This document shows positions 1 to 10,126 of a stretch of DNA of 64,000 nucleotides, piece by piece. The stretch comes from JANXZS01 sp963797255 (GTDB lineage: Bacteria; Acidobacteriota; Terriglobia; Terriglobales; Acidobacteriaceae). A model generated the notes under the pieces. The model was given only the letters and a program-made list of their open reading frames with translations, did no database searches and was not told where the DNA came from. Position 1 is the stretch's first letter. Each line of letters starts with the position of its first letter. The position numbers and the translations under genes were made by a program. Where the stretch lies: positions 860,459 to 924,458 of the forward strand of contig CAWCOV010000030.1 of assembly GCA_963797255.1 (NCBI GenBank). The letters run 5' to 3'.

Positions 1-530
1 AAGACGCGACAGTGTTCGCGCAAAAGGCTGCTGCGCTCGATGGCGTGATTTTGCAGATGTTCAATCACGGGCTTACGGCGTCTGTCCTGTTCTGGTTTGT
101 TGCCCTGCTTGAAAAGCGAAGTGGAGGCTTGCGCGGCTTGAACGACTTCGGCGGCCTTCGCAAGGTGGCGCCCGTGCTTTGCGGTTTGATGGGCATCGCG
201 TTGTTCTCGTCGCTAGGCTTGCCGGGACTGAATGGCTTCGTTGGCGAGTTTTTGATCTTCAAGGGTGTATTTCCACTGGCATCCTGGGCGGCGGCGTTCG
301 CGGTAATTGGTCTCCTGGTCACGGCGATTGTGATTCTGACAATCCTGCAGCGTGTCTTTTCCGGTCCTCTGAATCCGCAGTGGGCTGGGTTCGCTGACCT
401 TTCTACGCGGGAGAGAATCGCTCTTGTTCCTGCGCTTGCGTTGATGTTTGCAATCGGAATTTACCCGCAGTTTGTGATCGGTGTTATTAACAGCACCGCT
501 TTAACCGTGTTGAGTGAACTAAGGTTTTAA
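1..530 (+). CDS. nuoM: NADH-quinone oxidoreductase subunit M, first copy (C-terminal part)
   Basis: This is the last ~175 residues of a proton-pumping antiporter-like subunit of respiratory complex I in the inner membrane; the 5' end lies before the window and the frame is open from base 3. Hydrophobic helices surround the family motif 'LPGLNGFVGEF', which is typical of NuoM rather than NuoL or NuoN. A second nuoM begins 78 bases downstream and nuoN follows, so this is the 3' part of a nuo operon. Two NuoM-type subunits in one operon are known from some Acidobacteriota. The subunit family is clear; the exact paralogue name is inferred from order. Confidence 0.9.
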   Translation, partial: DATVFAQKAAALDGVILQMFNHGLTASVLFWFVALLEKRSGGLRGLNDFGGLRKVAPVLCGLMGIALFSSLGLPGLNGFVGEFLIFKGVFPLASWAAAFAVIGLLVTAIVILTILQRVFSGPLNPQWAGFADLSTRERIALVPALALMFAIGIYPQFVIGVINSTALTVLSELRF

Positions 531-608
531 CGACGATTTCGAAGGGTGAGAACGGATTTATTTTGATCATTCACTGTTGTTAAGTGGGCGTGATCGTTCT
601 GATTGATT

Positions 609-2126
609 ATGTTGGCCTGGACCATCTACGTTTCGTTTCTCGGCGCTGCAATTCTAATGTTGCTGCCGAAGAAGAACGCGTCTTTGGCGAGGGGTCTCGC
701 GCTGCTAACAGCGATTGCAGGTCTCGTAATCGCCTTGCGTGGATTGGTCGAGCAGAAAAGTGGAGAGCTCGTAACCGTTGCTCAATATACATGGATCCCA
801 TCGCTGGGCATTCAGTATCACCTCGCGGCGGATGGCATCAGTCTTGTGCTGTTGCTGTTGACTGGCGTGGTAGCGGTAGCCGGCATTCTGTTCTCTTGGA
901 ACATCGAACATCGGACTAATGAATTCTTTGCATTCTTTCTCGCGTTGATTGGCGGAGTCTACGGCGTCTTCCTCAGCTTTGATCTCTTTCTTCTTTTCGT
1001 CTTTTACGAAATTGCGATTATTCCGAAATATTTTCTGATCGCCATCTGGGGTTCGACCCGCAAAGAATATGGCGCGATGAAGCTTGCGCTTTACTCGTTC
1101 TTCGGCAGCGCAATGGTGCTGGTGGGAATCATCGCTGCTTACGTGATCGCAGGTTCCCGAACGATGAGTTTGGTAGAACTAGCACAGTATCCCTTTCCGC
1201 AGCATTTCCAGATGTGGGGATTCCCGCTGATATTTATTGGGTTTGGCATCCTCGCCGGCCTGTGGCCCTTCCATACATGGGCACCCACGGGACACGTAGC
1301 CGCACCGACGGGAGCATCCATGCTGCTGGCGGGCGTGGTGATGAAGCTAGGCGCGTACGGGTGCCTTCGCGTGGCGATGATGCTTTTTCCGCGCGGGATG
1401 GATCCGTGGGGATTTCACGTACTGTGGCTTGGTTCCTGGCGCGATGTGTTTGCGTTACTCGCGGTCATCGGAATCGTATATGGCGCAATGGTGGCTCTTG
1501 TCCAGGAAGACTTCAAGTTTGTAATCGGCTACTCGAGCGTCAGCCACATGGGTTTTGTTTTGCTTGGCCTGATGACACTGAATCGCATTGGAATGACGGG
1601 CGCCGTTTTGCAGATGTTTTCTCACGGCATAATTGCAGGGTTGCTCTTCGCCGTGGTTGGACGCATGGTTTACGACCGCACTCACACTCGAGATCTTGCG
1701 GCCTTGGAAAAGATGGGGCTGAGCAAGGCCATTCCTTTTGCCGCGGTCACATTTGTCCTCGCAGGCATGGCCTCGATTGGACTCCCGGGCTTTAGCGGAT
1801 TTATTGCGGAGCTACAGGTGCTCATTGGATCGTGGCGCGCCTTCCCAACATTTGCCTGCCTGACGGGCGTGGGCATCGCAGTCGGCGTGGCCTATACCTG
1901 GCGCGCGATGCAGAAAGCGTTCTTCGGCGATAGAGACGGAAGCTCTCATTTCCATTCTGAGCATGAGCCGATTCCTCCCATCACATTGCCCGAAAAAGCA
2001 GCCAGCGTCCTGCTATTAGCGACGAGCCTGGCGGTCGGTCTTTATCCGCAGTTCCTGCTCAAACTCATTATCCCCGCGCTCAACTCTCCGATCTTTGAGG
2101 GGCTGCGCAGAGGGAGCTGGCAATGA
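609..2126 (+). CDS. nuoM: NADH-quinone oxidoreductase subunit M, second copy
   Basis: A complete complex I membrane subunit of 505 residues that couples quinone reduction to proton translocation. About 14 hydrophobic helices are visible. Family landmarks are the acidic helix motif 'FYEIAIIPKYFLIAIWG', the 'WPFHTWAPTGHVAAPTGAS' loop, the helix lysine in 'GVVMKLGAYG' and 'LPGFSGFIAEL' near residue 400; these match the Glu and Lys residues of the proton channel. I chose the ATG at 609 over a TTG two codons upstream. The stop overlaps the start of nuoN by four bases (ATGA), a sign of translational coupling. It is the second NuoM-type protein in the operon. Confidence 0.95.
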   Translation: MLAWTIYVSFLGAAILMLLPKKNASLARGLALLTAIAGLVIALRGLVEQKSGELVTVAQYTWIPSLGIQYHLAADGISLVLLLLTGVVAVAGILFSWNIEHRTNEFFAFFLALIGGVYGVFLSFDLFLLFVFYEIAIIPKYFLIAIWGSTRKEYGAMKLALYSFFGSAMVLVGIIAAYVIAGSRTMSLVELAQYPFPQHFQMWGFPLIFIGFGILAGLWPFHTWAPTGHVAAPTGASMLLAGVVMKLGAYGCLRVAMMLFPRGMDPWGFHVLWLGSWRDVFALLAVIGIVYGAMVALVQEDFKFVIGYSSVSHMGFVLLGLMTLNRIGMTGAVLQMFSHGIIAGLLFAVVGRMVYDRTHTRDLAALEKMGLSKAIPFAAVTFVLAGMASIGLPGFSGFIAELQVLIGSWRAFPTFACLTGVGIAVGVAYTWRAMQKAFFGDRDGSSHFHSEHEPIPPITLPEKAASVLLLATSLAVGLYPQFLLKLIIPALNSPIFEGLRRGSWQ

Positions 2127-3616
2127 TCGGGCTGAGCTATAAAGAATTGCTTCTGCTGGCACTTCCGCAAGCGATCGTTGTGGTCGCGGGCCTGATTGCC
2201 CTTGCGTTGGATATAGCCTTTCTACGCCGCAAGAATTTGAGACTCCGATTCGCAGTGGAGGCGTTCGCTGCGACGGTCGGGTGCGCATTCGCTGGACTTT
2301 GGATCCTGACGAGTCAGGCACACGCAAACGTACTGAGTGGAATGCTGATTTCAAATTCACTCACGCAGCTAATGCAGATTGCTCTGCTTGTGTTTGCAGT
2401 GTTGACACTGCTGCTTTCCATCGATGCGAAGTTTACAAATCATGTCGGCGAATACATTTTGCTCGTTCTCCTCGCAACCTCTGGCATGATGTTTCTGGTC
2501 AGTAGCGAAGACATCCTGCTTATTTTCGTGTCTCTGGAACTGTTGAGTTTGTGTCTGTATATCCTCACAGGATTCAACAAGCATAATGTGAAGTCGGCCG
2601 AGGCGGCGCTTAAGTATTTTTTATTTGGTGGGATGTCGGCTGCGTTTCTTCTCTTCGGATTTAGTTTCCTTTACGGGCTATCAGGTTCAACGAATCTGCT
2701 TAAGATTGCTGCCGCGACTCAGGGACCGCTTGATCCATTGTTGATGATCGCCATTGTGATGACAGTAGTTGGATTTGGCTTCAAAGTAGCAGCTGTTCCA
2801 TTCCACCTTTGGGCTCCCGATGCTTATGAAGGAGCGCCCACGCCTGCCGCTGCTTTTGTAGCGTCGTCATCCAAGGTTGCCAGCTTCTTTATCTTCGCCC
2901 AGGTAATGGTGCTCGGCTTTGCCGGATCGGCGGGAAGTGCGGGCTGGGGAACGCGATCAGCCGGATGGGTGCCAGTCGTTTCGATAGCCGCAGCAGCCTC
3001 CATTGTGCTTGGCAACGTTGCCGCGCTTGCCCAAACCAGCGTCAAACGCCTCTTAGCTTATTCCGCGGTCGCTCACGCAGGCTACATGTTGATCGCGATC
3101 GTGTCCCATACGCAAACCAGTGCTGCGGCGCTTATCTATTATGTTTTGACGTATGCACTCACTACACTTGGTGCCTTCGGCGTGATCGCGGCGGTGGAAG
3201 AACAGACGGGCGGAGACAAACTCGCCGACTTTGCGGGGCTTAGCCTCCGCTCTCCATTGCTGTCGGGATGCATGCTGATCTTCCTTCTCTCCCTGGCCGG
3301 TATTCCACCGCTGGCAGGATTCTTTGGAAAGTTCTACCTGTTCAGTGCGGCGATTTCATCGTCGCCAGGATCTCTTTCGTTGATCTGGTTGGTTATCCTC
3401 GCGATCGGAATGAGTGTAGTTTCTTTCTACTACTACCTGCAGGTGCTTAAGCGTATCTATGTTGAAAAGCCCAACGATGACACGAGTGATTTCCGGGTTT
3501 CTATGGTCACGCAGGCGCTTCTCTGTCTGATCGCGCTTGCGGTCGTTGTCCTCGGATGTGTCCCAAATCTCTTGCTGCAATTTATAACAAATGCGCTGCA
3601 GAGCGTCGCTTCGTAG
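2123..3616 (+). CDS. nuoN: NADH-quinone oxidoreductase subunit N
   Basis: Complex I membrane subunit N, 497 residues, about 14 transmembrane helices. Characteristic stretches are 'LELLSLCLYILTGF' with the conserved glutamate, 'FGFKVAAVPFHLWAPDAYEG' with the conserved lysine, and 'LAGIPPLAGFFGKFY' near the C-terminus. It starts inside the last codons of nuoM (ATGA overlap) and is the last gene of the operon, the usual place for nuoN. Length and motifs are normal and nothing suggests damage. Confidence 0.96.
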   Translation: MIGLSYKELLLLALPQAIVVVAGLIALALDIAFLRRKNLRLRFAVEAFAATVGCAFAGLWILTSQAHANVLSGMLISNSLTQLMQIALLVFAVLTLLLSIDAKFTNHVGEYILLVLLATSGMMFLVSSEDILLIFVSLELLSLCLYILTGFNKHNVKSAEAALKYFLFGGMSAAFLLFGFSFLYGLSGSTNLLKIAAATQGPLDPLLMIAIVMTVVGFGFKVAAVPFHLWAPDAYEGAPTPAAAFVASSSKVASFFIFAQVMVLGFAGSAGSAGWGTRSAGWVPVVSIAAAASIVLGNVAALAQTSVKRLLAYSAVAHAGYMLIAIVSHTQTSAAALIYYVLTYALTTLGAFGVIAAVEEQTGGDKLADFAGLSLRSPLLSGCMLIFLLSLAGIPPLAGFFGKFYLFSAAISSSPGSLSLIWLVILAIGMSVVSFYYYLQVLKRIYVEKPNDDTSDFRVSMVTQALLCLIALAVVVLGCVPNLLLQFITNALQSVAS

Positions 3617-3651
3617 CAGCACTTTCCCGGACATCAACGCCACGAACATCG

Positions 3652-3701
3652 CAAAAAGTTGGAGCCGCTCAGGGGCGCATGTGAGGCCCAGCGACGGCTC
3701 C
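3652..3701 (-). terminator. Probable rho-independent terminator after the GH3 gene
   Basis: Read on the minus strand, GGAGCCG (3701-3695) pairs with CGGCTCC (3667-3661), the loop holds a smaller GGGC/GCCC hairpin, and the stem is followed by AACTTTTTG. It lies 37 bases past the stop of the minus-strand GH3 gene and between convergent genes. The large loop makes it a moderate call. Confidence 0.45.
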
Positions 3702-3737
3702 GATTCCTTGCTAATCCATTAGTGTCTAATGGCAGTC

Positions 3738-5969
3738 TTACTTCAAGCTGATCGAAGACTTTAGTGGCAGGTCATGAGACGAACCACCGACCATGATGCC
3801 GTACTCTCCCGGAACCAATTCCCATCCGTGCTTCGAGGTGTTAAAGATTGAAAGGAACTGGGGATCCACTGCTACGCTTACCTCTTTACTTTCGCCGGCG
3901 TTCAGCTGGATTTTGCTCCATCCAACAAGACGCTTTGGTGGTTCGGCGGCGATCTTTGGAAGCGCAGCATAGACTTCCGCAATTTCGGCTCCGGCTCGCG
4001 TTCCTGTGTTCTTTACGGTGAAGGTGACTGACAAAGGCGACGCCGGATTCACCTTCAGACCGGAATAGCTAAACGTCGTGTAGGAGAGGCCGTATCCGAA
4101 AGGGAAGAGCACGGGTTTACTTTCCGCGTCGTACCACTTGTAGCCGACCTTCAGGCCTTCGACATACATGGTCTTGAAGGCGGGGAGCCCAGAGGATTCC
4201 ATCTTCGAAGCTTGCGTCCCATAATGTTCAGCGGTGGATGTGGGAGGTGGCTTGACGATGGAGGGATGAGGCAAATCGCTCTCGCTCCTAGGGAAAGTGA
4301 GCGGTAGTTTCGCCGACGGATTAACCTCTCCTACGAGGATATTGGTGACGGCCTCTGCCCCTCTGCTTCCTGCGTACCATGCTTCAACGATGCCACCTAC
4401 CTTGTCGGCCCACGGCATCAGCACGGGGCTACCTGTCTCAAGAACCACAATGGTGTGCGGATTCGCAGCGGCAATGGCGGCGATCAAATCGTCCTGCTTG
4501 CCGGGAAGAGAGAGGCTTGTCAAATCCATGCCTTCGCTCTCCCATTGATAGGCAAATACAATCGCGACCTCAGACTTTTTGGCAAGTGCAACCGCGGCAT
4601 CGAGATCATCACCGGACTCAAATTCGACGCTCGCGGTGGGTGCCTTCGCCCGCACGGCCTTCAATGGCGATGTGGGGAACCACATGTTTGCCATCCAGGC
4701 AGATCGGCCTTGCCCCGGCGGCATAATAGCATTTCCACCCGGCGGGTCAACCTGCGCCGATCCTCCGCCGGAGATCATGCCAACATCGGCGTGCGGGCCA
4801 ATTATGGCTATGCTGCGAAGCTTCGAGATTTCCAGCGGCAGCACCGAATGATGATTTTTGAGCAGGACAATACTTTGCTCGGCAATCTTCTGCGCGATCT
4901 CAAATCCGCCTGCAACGTCGACGACGCTCCTCTGAGTTGGGTAATCGACAATGCCGGTCGCGAATTCGGTGCGCAGGATGCGTCGCACGTGTTCATCGAG
5001 TTCGGCCATGGAAACCTGTCCGGACTGCACGGCTTTTTTCATGGGCTCGCCATAAAAAATCTGCGAAGGTTCCTCATTGTCCAATCCGGCGGCGGAGGCT
5101 TTGACGGTGCTATGCGTACCTCCCCAGTCAGACACGACGAATCCTTTGAAGTTCCAATCCTTCCGCAAAACATCGGTCAGCAGGTATTTGTTCTCGCAGG
5201 CAAAGTCGCCATTCACGCGGTTATAAGAGCACATCACTCCGCCGGCATTTGAAATCCGAAGTCCAATTTCGAAGGAGAGCAGGTCCGTCTCTCGCATGGA
5301 ACGTTCATCAATGTTCACGTTTACGGCGTTGCGGCCGCTCTCCTGGTCGTTAAGGGCGTAGTGTTTAATATCGCCGATTACGTGCTGGGCCTGCATGCCC
5401 TTCATCACTTCTCCAACCATGTTACCGGCCAGAATAGGATCTTCGCCGAGGTACTCGAAAGTGCGTCCATTGCGGGGCTCGCGGGTAATGTTCACTCCGC
5501 CGCCGAGGGTCATGTTGTATCCCTGGGCGCGAAGTTCGCGCCCAATCAATGCTCCGTACTCGTATGCGGCTTTAAGATCCCAACTTGCGGCGGCGCCAAT
5601 GTTTGCCGGCAACGCGGTAGAGTAGCGTCCGCTCTCCTCTCCGCGTGTAACACCATAGGCGGCGTCGGCCATCTGGATGCCGGGGATGCCGAGACGCGGG
5701 ATGCCGACAACGTACCCGGCACCGCCATTGGATTCTTCTCCATGTGGACTGGGTGGCCCAAATCCCATGCTGCCTGTGCCATGAAGCTGGGAGATTTTCT
5801 CGTCGAGTGTAAGTTCCTTCAGGACGAGTTCCGCGCGTTCATCCGGCGAAAGCTTTGTATTGAGCCATGGTCCTTTGGGAGCGGCGGGCTTCGATTGTGC
5901 GGAAGCAGCGCCGATCAATAAAACGGACATTATCAGTAAGAAAACGAACTTCGATCTTTCAGGTGTCAT
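3738..5969 (-). CDS. Secreted GH3 beta-glucosidase
   Basis: A glycoside hydrolase family 3 enzyme of about 743 residues, expected to release glucose or related sugars from the ends of beta-linked oligosaccharides outside the cytoplasm. The ATG at 5969 gives a standard signal peptide (MTPERSKF, a hydrophobic core, then ASAQS); the frame is open further upstream but that extension is basic and unlike a signal. Domains in order: (beta/alpha)8 domain with 'KHYALNDQES' and the nucleophile Asp at about residue 281 in 'GFVVSDWGGT', an alpha/beta sandwich with 'SIVLLKNHHSVLPL', and a C-terminal fibronectin-III-like domain. It stands alone on the minus strand, divergent from the esterase, within a set of sugar-degrading genes. 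Substrate linkage cannot be read from sequence. Confidence 0.93.
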   Translation of the reverse strand: MTPERSKFVFLLIMSVLLIGAASAQSKPAAPKGPWLNTKLSPDERAELVLKELTLDEKISQLHGTGSMGFGPPSPHGEESNGGAGYVVGIPRLGIPGIQMADAAYGVTRGEESGRYSTALPANIGAAASWDLKAAYEYGALIGRELRAQGYNMTLGGGVNITREPRNGRTFEYLGEDPILAGNMVGEVMKGMQAQHVIGDIKHYALNDQESGRNAVNVNIDERSMRETDLLSFEIGLRISNAGGVMCSYNRVNGDFACENKYLLTDVLRKDWNFKGFVVSDWGGTHSTVKASAAGLDNEEPSQIFYGEPMKKAVQSGQVSMAELDEHVRRILRTEFATGIVDYPTQRSVVDVAGGFEIAQKIAEQSIVLLKNHHSVLPLEISKLRSIAIIGPHADVGMISGGGSAQVDPPGGNAIMPPGQGRSAWMANMWFPTSPLKAVRAKAPTASVEFESGDDLDAAVALAKKSEVAIVFAYQWESEGMDLTSLSLPGKQDDLIAAIAAANPHTIVVLETGSPVLMPWADKVGGIVEAWYAGSRGAEAVTNILVGEVNPSAKLPLTFPRSESDLPHPSIVKPPPTSTAEHYGTQASKMESSGLPAFKTMYVEGLKVGYKWYDAESKPVLFPFGYGLSYTTFSYSGLKVNPASPLSVTFTVKNTGTRAGAEIAEVYAALPKIAAEPPKRLVGWSKIQLNAGESKEVSVAVDPQFLSIFNTSKHGWELVPGEYGIMVGGSSHDLPLKSSISLK

Positions 5970-6214
5970 GGTTTCTCGGGACTTTCGCGATTTGATTGGT
6001 GTACCCCTGTAGAAGGAGCGCGACCGGGTACGTGTTTCGCGCGCCTGGTGTGTCACGTCAAACGTTTGAGGAGCACGCACCAATATACCCGTCTCTGCTG
6101 TAGGATGAGCAGAAAATTGGCGAAAAGAAGATTAGAGTGTTTGCTGTGCTGTTTGAGAGAATTTACCGCGCTGAGCGTGCGGTCTTATAACTTCAAGCCT
6201 ACTGAGGACATCGC

Positions 6215-7289
6215 GTGGATATCACCCGGCAAAAGAGATTGATTGGAATTTCGGGACTGGCAATTCTATGTTGGAGCGGAACTTGCGTTGCGCAAGGAAC
6301 CACTCCTGCGAAGACAGACAGCAGTGTGATTGGCGCTGACGGCACCGCGTTCGTAACGAGAGTTGTTCCCGTGCCAACAACGATCAGCCCGGAAGCGCGT
6401 AAGTGGCTGGCACGTCCGGTTTCTGACGCGGCCCTCCCCGGAGTCGCTCGCGATCCGACGCACGAAGACCAACGAGTGGCAGGCCGGTGCGGGGGAAGCC
6501 TTTCGCAAGCTCTATCCGGTGAGTTTGGCTGAGCAAACCATCGCGGGCGTGCCGACGAAGGTGATTACTCCAACGCAGATTCCAGCAAATAAGGCGGACC
6601 GTGTGTTGATTAACGTGCACGGCGGTGGATTCAACTCCGACTCTGGGTCGTTGACGGAAACAATTCCCCTCGCTTTCATGACTCAGACGAAGGTGATCGC
6701 GGTGCTGTATCGGTTGGCACCGGAACATCCATTTCCGGCTTCTGTTGATGACACGATTGCCGTGTACCGTGAACTGCTGAAGACGTACAAGCCGGAGAAA
6801 ATTGTTCTGTACGGAACCTCGGCCGGCGCCATACTTACAGCGGAAGTCGCAGTTCGCCTAAAGCAACTCGGTCTGCCACTACCAAGGGCCCTCGGTATCT
6901 TTTCTGGCTTGGGCGATTTCAGCCAGGCTGGAGATTCGCAGGCTTTATATGCATTGAATGGATTCTCCGGACATCTGGATCCGCCCGAGACAATCTCACC
7001 AAGTCGCCATGAGTATGCCGGCACGCTGAATCTCAAGGATCCCGTTTTGTCCCCTGTTTATGCGGATCTGAGTGGCATGCCGCCGACGCTCTTCATCACA
7101 AGTGGCAGAGACTTGCTCTTGAGCGGAACAACCATCCTGCACCGCGCTTTTTTGCGTGCTGGAGACGATGCCCAGCTCGTGGTCTTTGAAGCCTTGCCGC
7201 ATGCGTTCTGGAACAATCCAGATTTGCCCGAGACGAAAGAAGCTCACGAGATCATGGCGAAATTCTTTGATACGCAGCTAGGCAAATAG
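6215..7289 (+). pseudogene. Exported alpha/beta-hydrolase (esterase), frameshifted near 6436-6442
   Basis: An alpha/beta-hydrolase of the hormone-sensitive-lipase-like group, about 358 residues if the frame is restored. The first part starts at GTG 6215, eight bases after GAGG, and encodes a signal peptide ending around CVAQG and continuing to about 'SDAALP'. The rest continues in the next frame with 'SLAIRRTKTNEW', the oxyanion motif HGGGF, the nucleophile motif GTSAG, an Asp in 'SGRDLLL' and the His in 'LPHAFW', so all catalytic parts survive. Removing one C from the CCCC run near 6438-6441 joins the halves into a normal protein. Either the gene is newly inactivated or the consensus has an extra base. 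It faces the next gene with a gap of 23 bases. Confidence 0.8.
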
Positions 7290-7312
7290 GAGCCAAGATT
7301 TCTAAAGGCCCG

Positions 7313-9898
7313 CTAGCTCAGTTGCAGTTCCATCGTATGGACTCCTCGTTGTTCAGTGAGAACCAATCCATAAGTGGACCCCTCAACTTCACGAGTTTTT
7401 ACAACAACGACGTTGCCATCCAAGAGCGCATTCTTGATTGAAGAATCACTTGGCAATAGCACCGCGACCTCGTTCCGAGTTGCGTTGCCTGTAAATACGA
7501 TCCTGATACGATGGTTAGCTTTGTCGTAGTGGTAGTCGTAACGAACGTACCCGCGCGACGCCGGATAACGAACGGTGACGCTGGAAGCATTCACATTCGC
7601 AGCGTTCCATCGCGGAGCAATGGCGGCATTGTCGAAGGCGACACCGGTATCCTTCACACCGGCCAATCCGCCGATCAACGCGTAGACGAGCGCCGCGGCT
7701 CCCCAGTTGTTGGGCATGCCGGTGGATAGATCATTCCGCGGAGGCAGGAACACTGGCGCGTCGGAAAGGGTAACTCCGAGGATCATCCAATGTGCGTTCG
7801 TATCGACCGATTCAAAGTCGAGGGTCGCAATCGGCTTCGCAGGTTCTGGGTTTTCGAAGCCAACGACATACACACCAACGTTGGAGAATTTTGGATTTCC
7901 CCCACGCCAGGCGACTTGCATTCTGTCTGCTGTAAGTGATCCATAACGATTGTCAAACTCAGTATCCTTTGGTGCCCACCAATGATTCACATTCACACCA
8001 GCGCGGATGTACTCAAAGTGCGAGCTTTCATCTTCGTAGCGGATGGTCAGTTTTCCCACCAGATCTTCGCCGCCCTTTGTATGCAGCAGATAGAATGCTC
8101 GAGCTGTTGCGTGAATGGAAAGCGTTTGCTTCTTGAGGAATCCTGGGGCACTTGAGATCGCGACACAGGCGCGGCTGCCATTTGTCGAAGGGTCAATTAC
8201 ATCGAAGGGAATATCGCGAAACACCTGGCGGCCTACGGGCATGGCGGCCAAGTTATTCTCTCCTTCGTTGGTCCAACCCGGAACGCCCGCCTTTCCAGTG
8301 CCGAAGTCGGCATTTGCGATGGCACGCATGTCGACGGGTGTCAGAATTCGCGTTGGGCTTTGCGGGGCCGCGCCGCGAAGTATGGCAGGCAAAATTCCGC
8401 GATAGCGATCTGCGATGACCTTTTCGCGGCGCAAGATATCCGCACCGTATTGCTCAAATCCATTTTCAAATGCGCCGTGCGCTAGCTCCCCGGCTGTGCA
8501 CGACATGACGCCGCCATTCATGTATTCCCATTTTCCATTTTCACCGGCGAATCCTCGTTCAAAAGGTGGGTAGATTGCGTAGAACTCTCCAGGAGATGTG
8601 TGTGGCATTTCGCGCCGTATTCTCTGATAGGTCTTGATAATTCCGACGCTCTGTTCGTGGGAGATTCCGCGATTCAGCGAGTAGGCATTCGAAAGAGAGA
8701 CCTGGCGATTGATATCGACACCGAGGTCGAATTTCAAGTTACTGTCTTCCGGAATCCAATGAGTGAAGAATTCCCCATTCCATGCAAGCTCGTTCAATCG
8801 TTTCTCCATTCCATCGGCGAGTTGGAGATACTCATCCGTTTCGTTTTTTCGGCCAGCGGCCCTCATCATTTCCACCAACCGATGAAGACCAACGATCATG
8901 TTGGCGTTATCGCCGAAGAAAACTCCGAAATGCGTAGTCTTCAGATCTATCTTCATGATGTCGCCGTCGACGAGCTTGGCCTCACTATCGCTTAAGAAAT
9001 CCCATGTGTCGATGGTGTATCCACGCTTGATAAGCTGATATTTTTCTGACCAGCGGTATGGATCGGTGATGACATAGTGAACGGCCCTCGCAGCGGCGTT
9101 AAGCTTAGCTGCCATCCACTTGGTGTCGCCCGTTGCTTTCCATGCGTAGTAAATGCTCTCAAGAAAGAACTGCTCCACGTGAGCCTCAACCGGCGCGCGG
9201 CGCAATTCCATGTAGCCATTTTCCGTTGAACGAGCGAAGTCGGCGTAGCGAAACCGGCGATCCCAATCTGTCTCCGGAGGAGTTCGCAGTTCCACATTCT
9301 CCCAGATCATGCCGTCTTCACGCTGTGTGTTGGCGTAGAAATCCACATTGGACTTTAATTCTGGCCAGAAGTACTTCATTCCCTTCAGCGTTTGCGTGTT
9401 GTCCATCAACCACGAATCGAAGAACGTAAAGACTTCGCCTTTGTATCGCATGGCGCCGACAGGGCCTTCACTCACCATCGTCCAATAAAGGTCCTTTAAG
9501 AGACTGGCGAAGGTTCCACCTTCGTCTTCGATGTGCGTTGAGCAGTCTACGAAAAACGTGGCGGTATCCAGGACCTGGCCGTTCGGTGAAAGCAACGTGA
9601 CACTATGCGTCCCGAGTGCGCCGCCAATGGTGATGTCGAGAGAAGTTTGCAGGGCAGTATCAAGGTAGATTTTTTGATCGCCATCCCGCACGACGATACG
9701 GCCAGCTTCAGCACTCTCTACTCGAATCCGGTCCAGTGGCGAGAAGATGTTCTCCGGGCCTGGGCTAATCCTAAGGCCCGAACGTAGACCTGCACTCGGA
9801 AGTTGCGGGTCACGCAATATTGGTTGCGCGATAAGGCTGGTTGCAGCCGCGCAGCTTGTAAGGGGTATCAGTCGAAGAATCTCGCGCCGTGAAATCAT
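7313..9898 (-). CDS. Tat-exported six-hairpin glycosidase-like protein
   Basis: An 861-residue protein starting 'MISRREILRL', a twin-arginine-type export signal, followed by a hydrophobic stretch and alanines. Residues about 50-125 look like an immunoglobulin-type beta domain. Residues about 150-520 are helical and rich in aromatic and acidic residues ('SWLMDNTQTLKGMKYFWPE', 'YTIDTWDF', 'HWIPEDSN'), like the (alpha/alpha)6 barrels of six-hairpin glycosidases. The C-terminal ~330 residues look like a beta-rich accessory region. I cannot name the GH family; a trehalase/glucoamylase-type or alpha-rhamnosidase-like fold are possibilities. It sits between an esterase and an amylase remnant, which fits a role in plant or microbial glycan breakdown. 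Confidence 0.65.
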   Translation of the reverse strand: MISRREILRLIPLTSCAAATSLIAQPILRDPQLPSAGLRSGLRISPGPENIFSPLDRIRVESAEAGRIVVRDGDQKIYLDTALQTSLDITIGGALGTHSVTLLSPNGQVLDTATFFVDCSTHIEDEGGTFASLLKDLYWTMVSEGPVGAMRYKGEVFTFFDSWLMDNTQTLKGMKYFWPELKSNVDFYANTQREDGMIWENVELRTPPETDWDRRFRYADFARSTENGYMELRRAPVEAHVEQFFLESIYYAWKATGDTKWMAAKLNAAARAVHYVITDPYRWSEKYQLIKRGYTIDTWDFLSDSEAKLVDGDIMKIDLKTTHFGVFFGDNANMIVGLHRLVEMMRAAGRKNETDEYLQLADGMEKRLNELAWNGEFFTHWIPEDSNLKFDLGVDINRQVSLSNAYSLNRGISHEQSVGIIKTYQRIRREMPHTSPGEFYAIYPPFERGFAGENGKWEYMNGGVMSCTAGELAHGAFENGFEQYGADILRREKVIADRYRGILPAILRGAAPQSPTRILTPVDMRAIANADFGTGKAGVPGWTNEGENNLAAMPVGRQVFRDIPFDVIDPSTNGSRACVAISSAPGFLKKQTLSIHATARAFYLLHTKGGEDLVGKLTIRYEDESSHFEYIRAGVNVNHWWAPKDTEFDNRYGSLTADRMQVAWRGGNPKFSNVGVYVVGFENPEPAKPIATLDFESVDTNAHWMILGVTLSDAPVFLPPRNDLSTGMPNNWGAAALVYALIGGLAGVKDTGVAFDNAAIAPRWNAANVNASSVTVRYPASRGYVRYDYHYDKANHRIRIVFTGNATRNEVAVLLPSDSSIKNALLDGNVVVVKTREVEGSTYGLVLTEQRGVHTMELQLS

Positions 9899-10126
9899 TG
9901 GTGCCCTCGATCTATGCCTTTATCTGCACACGGCCACTCACTCCATTGCTGCTCGACAATGGAAGGCATTGAGCGGAGGTGTTTTGTAATCCCTGACAGG
10001 CTACTCCTTCTCATCGCAGTCTGCAGAGCTAACAGAGGTACGGTCGAGAGCAGCCGGAGGAAAGGCAGAGTTGTGGCGTCGCGTGACACTATGTGACGGA
10101 TTGAGAACTGTTATGCGACCCAGTTT

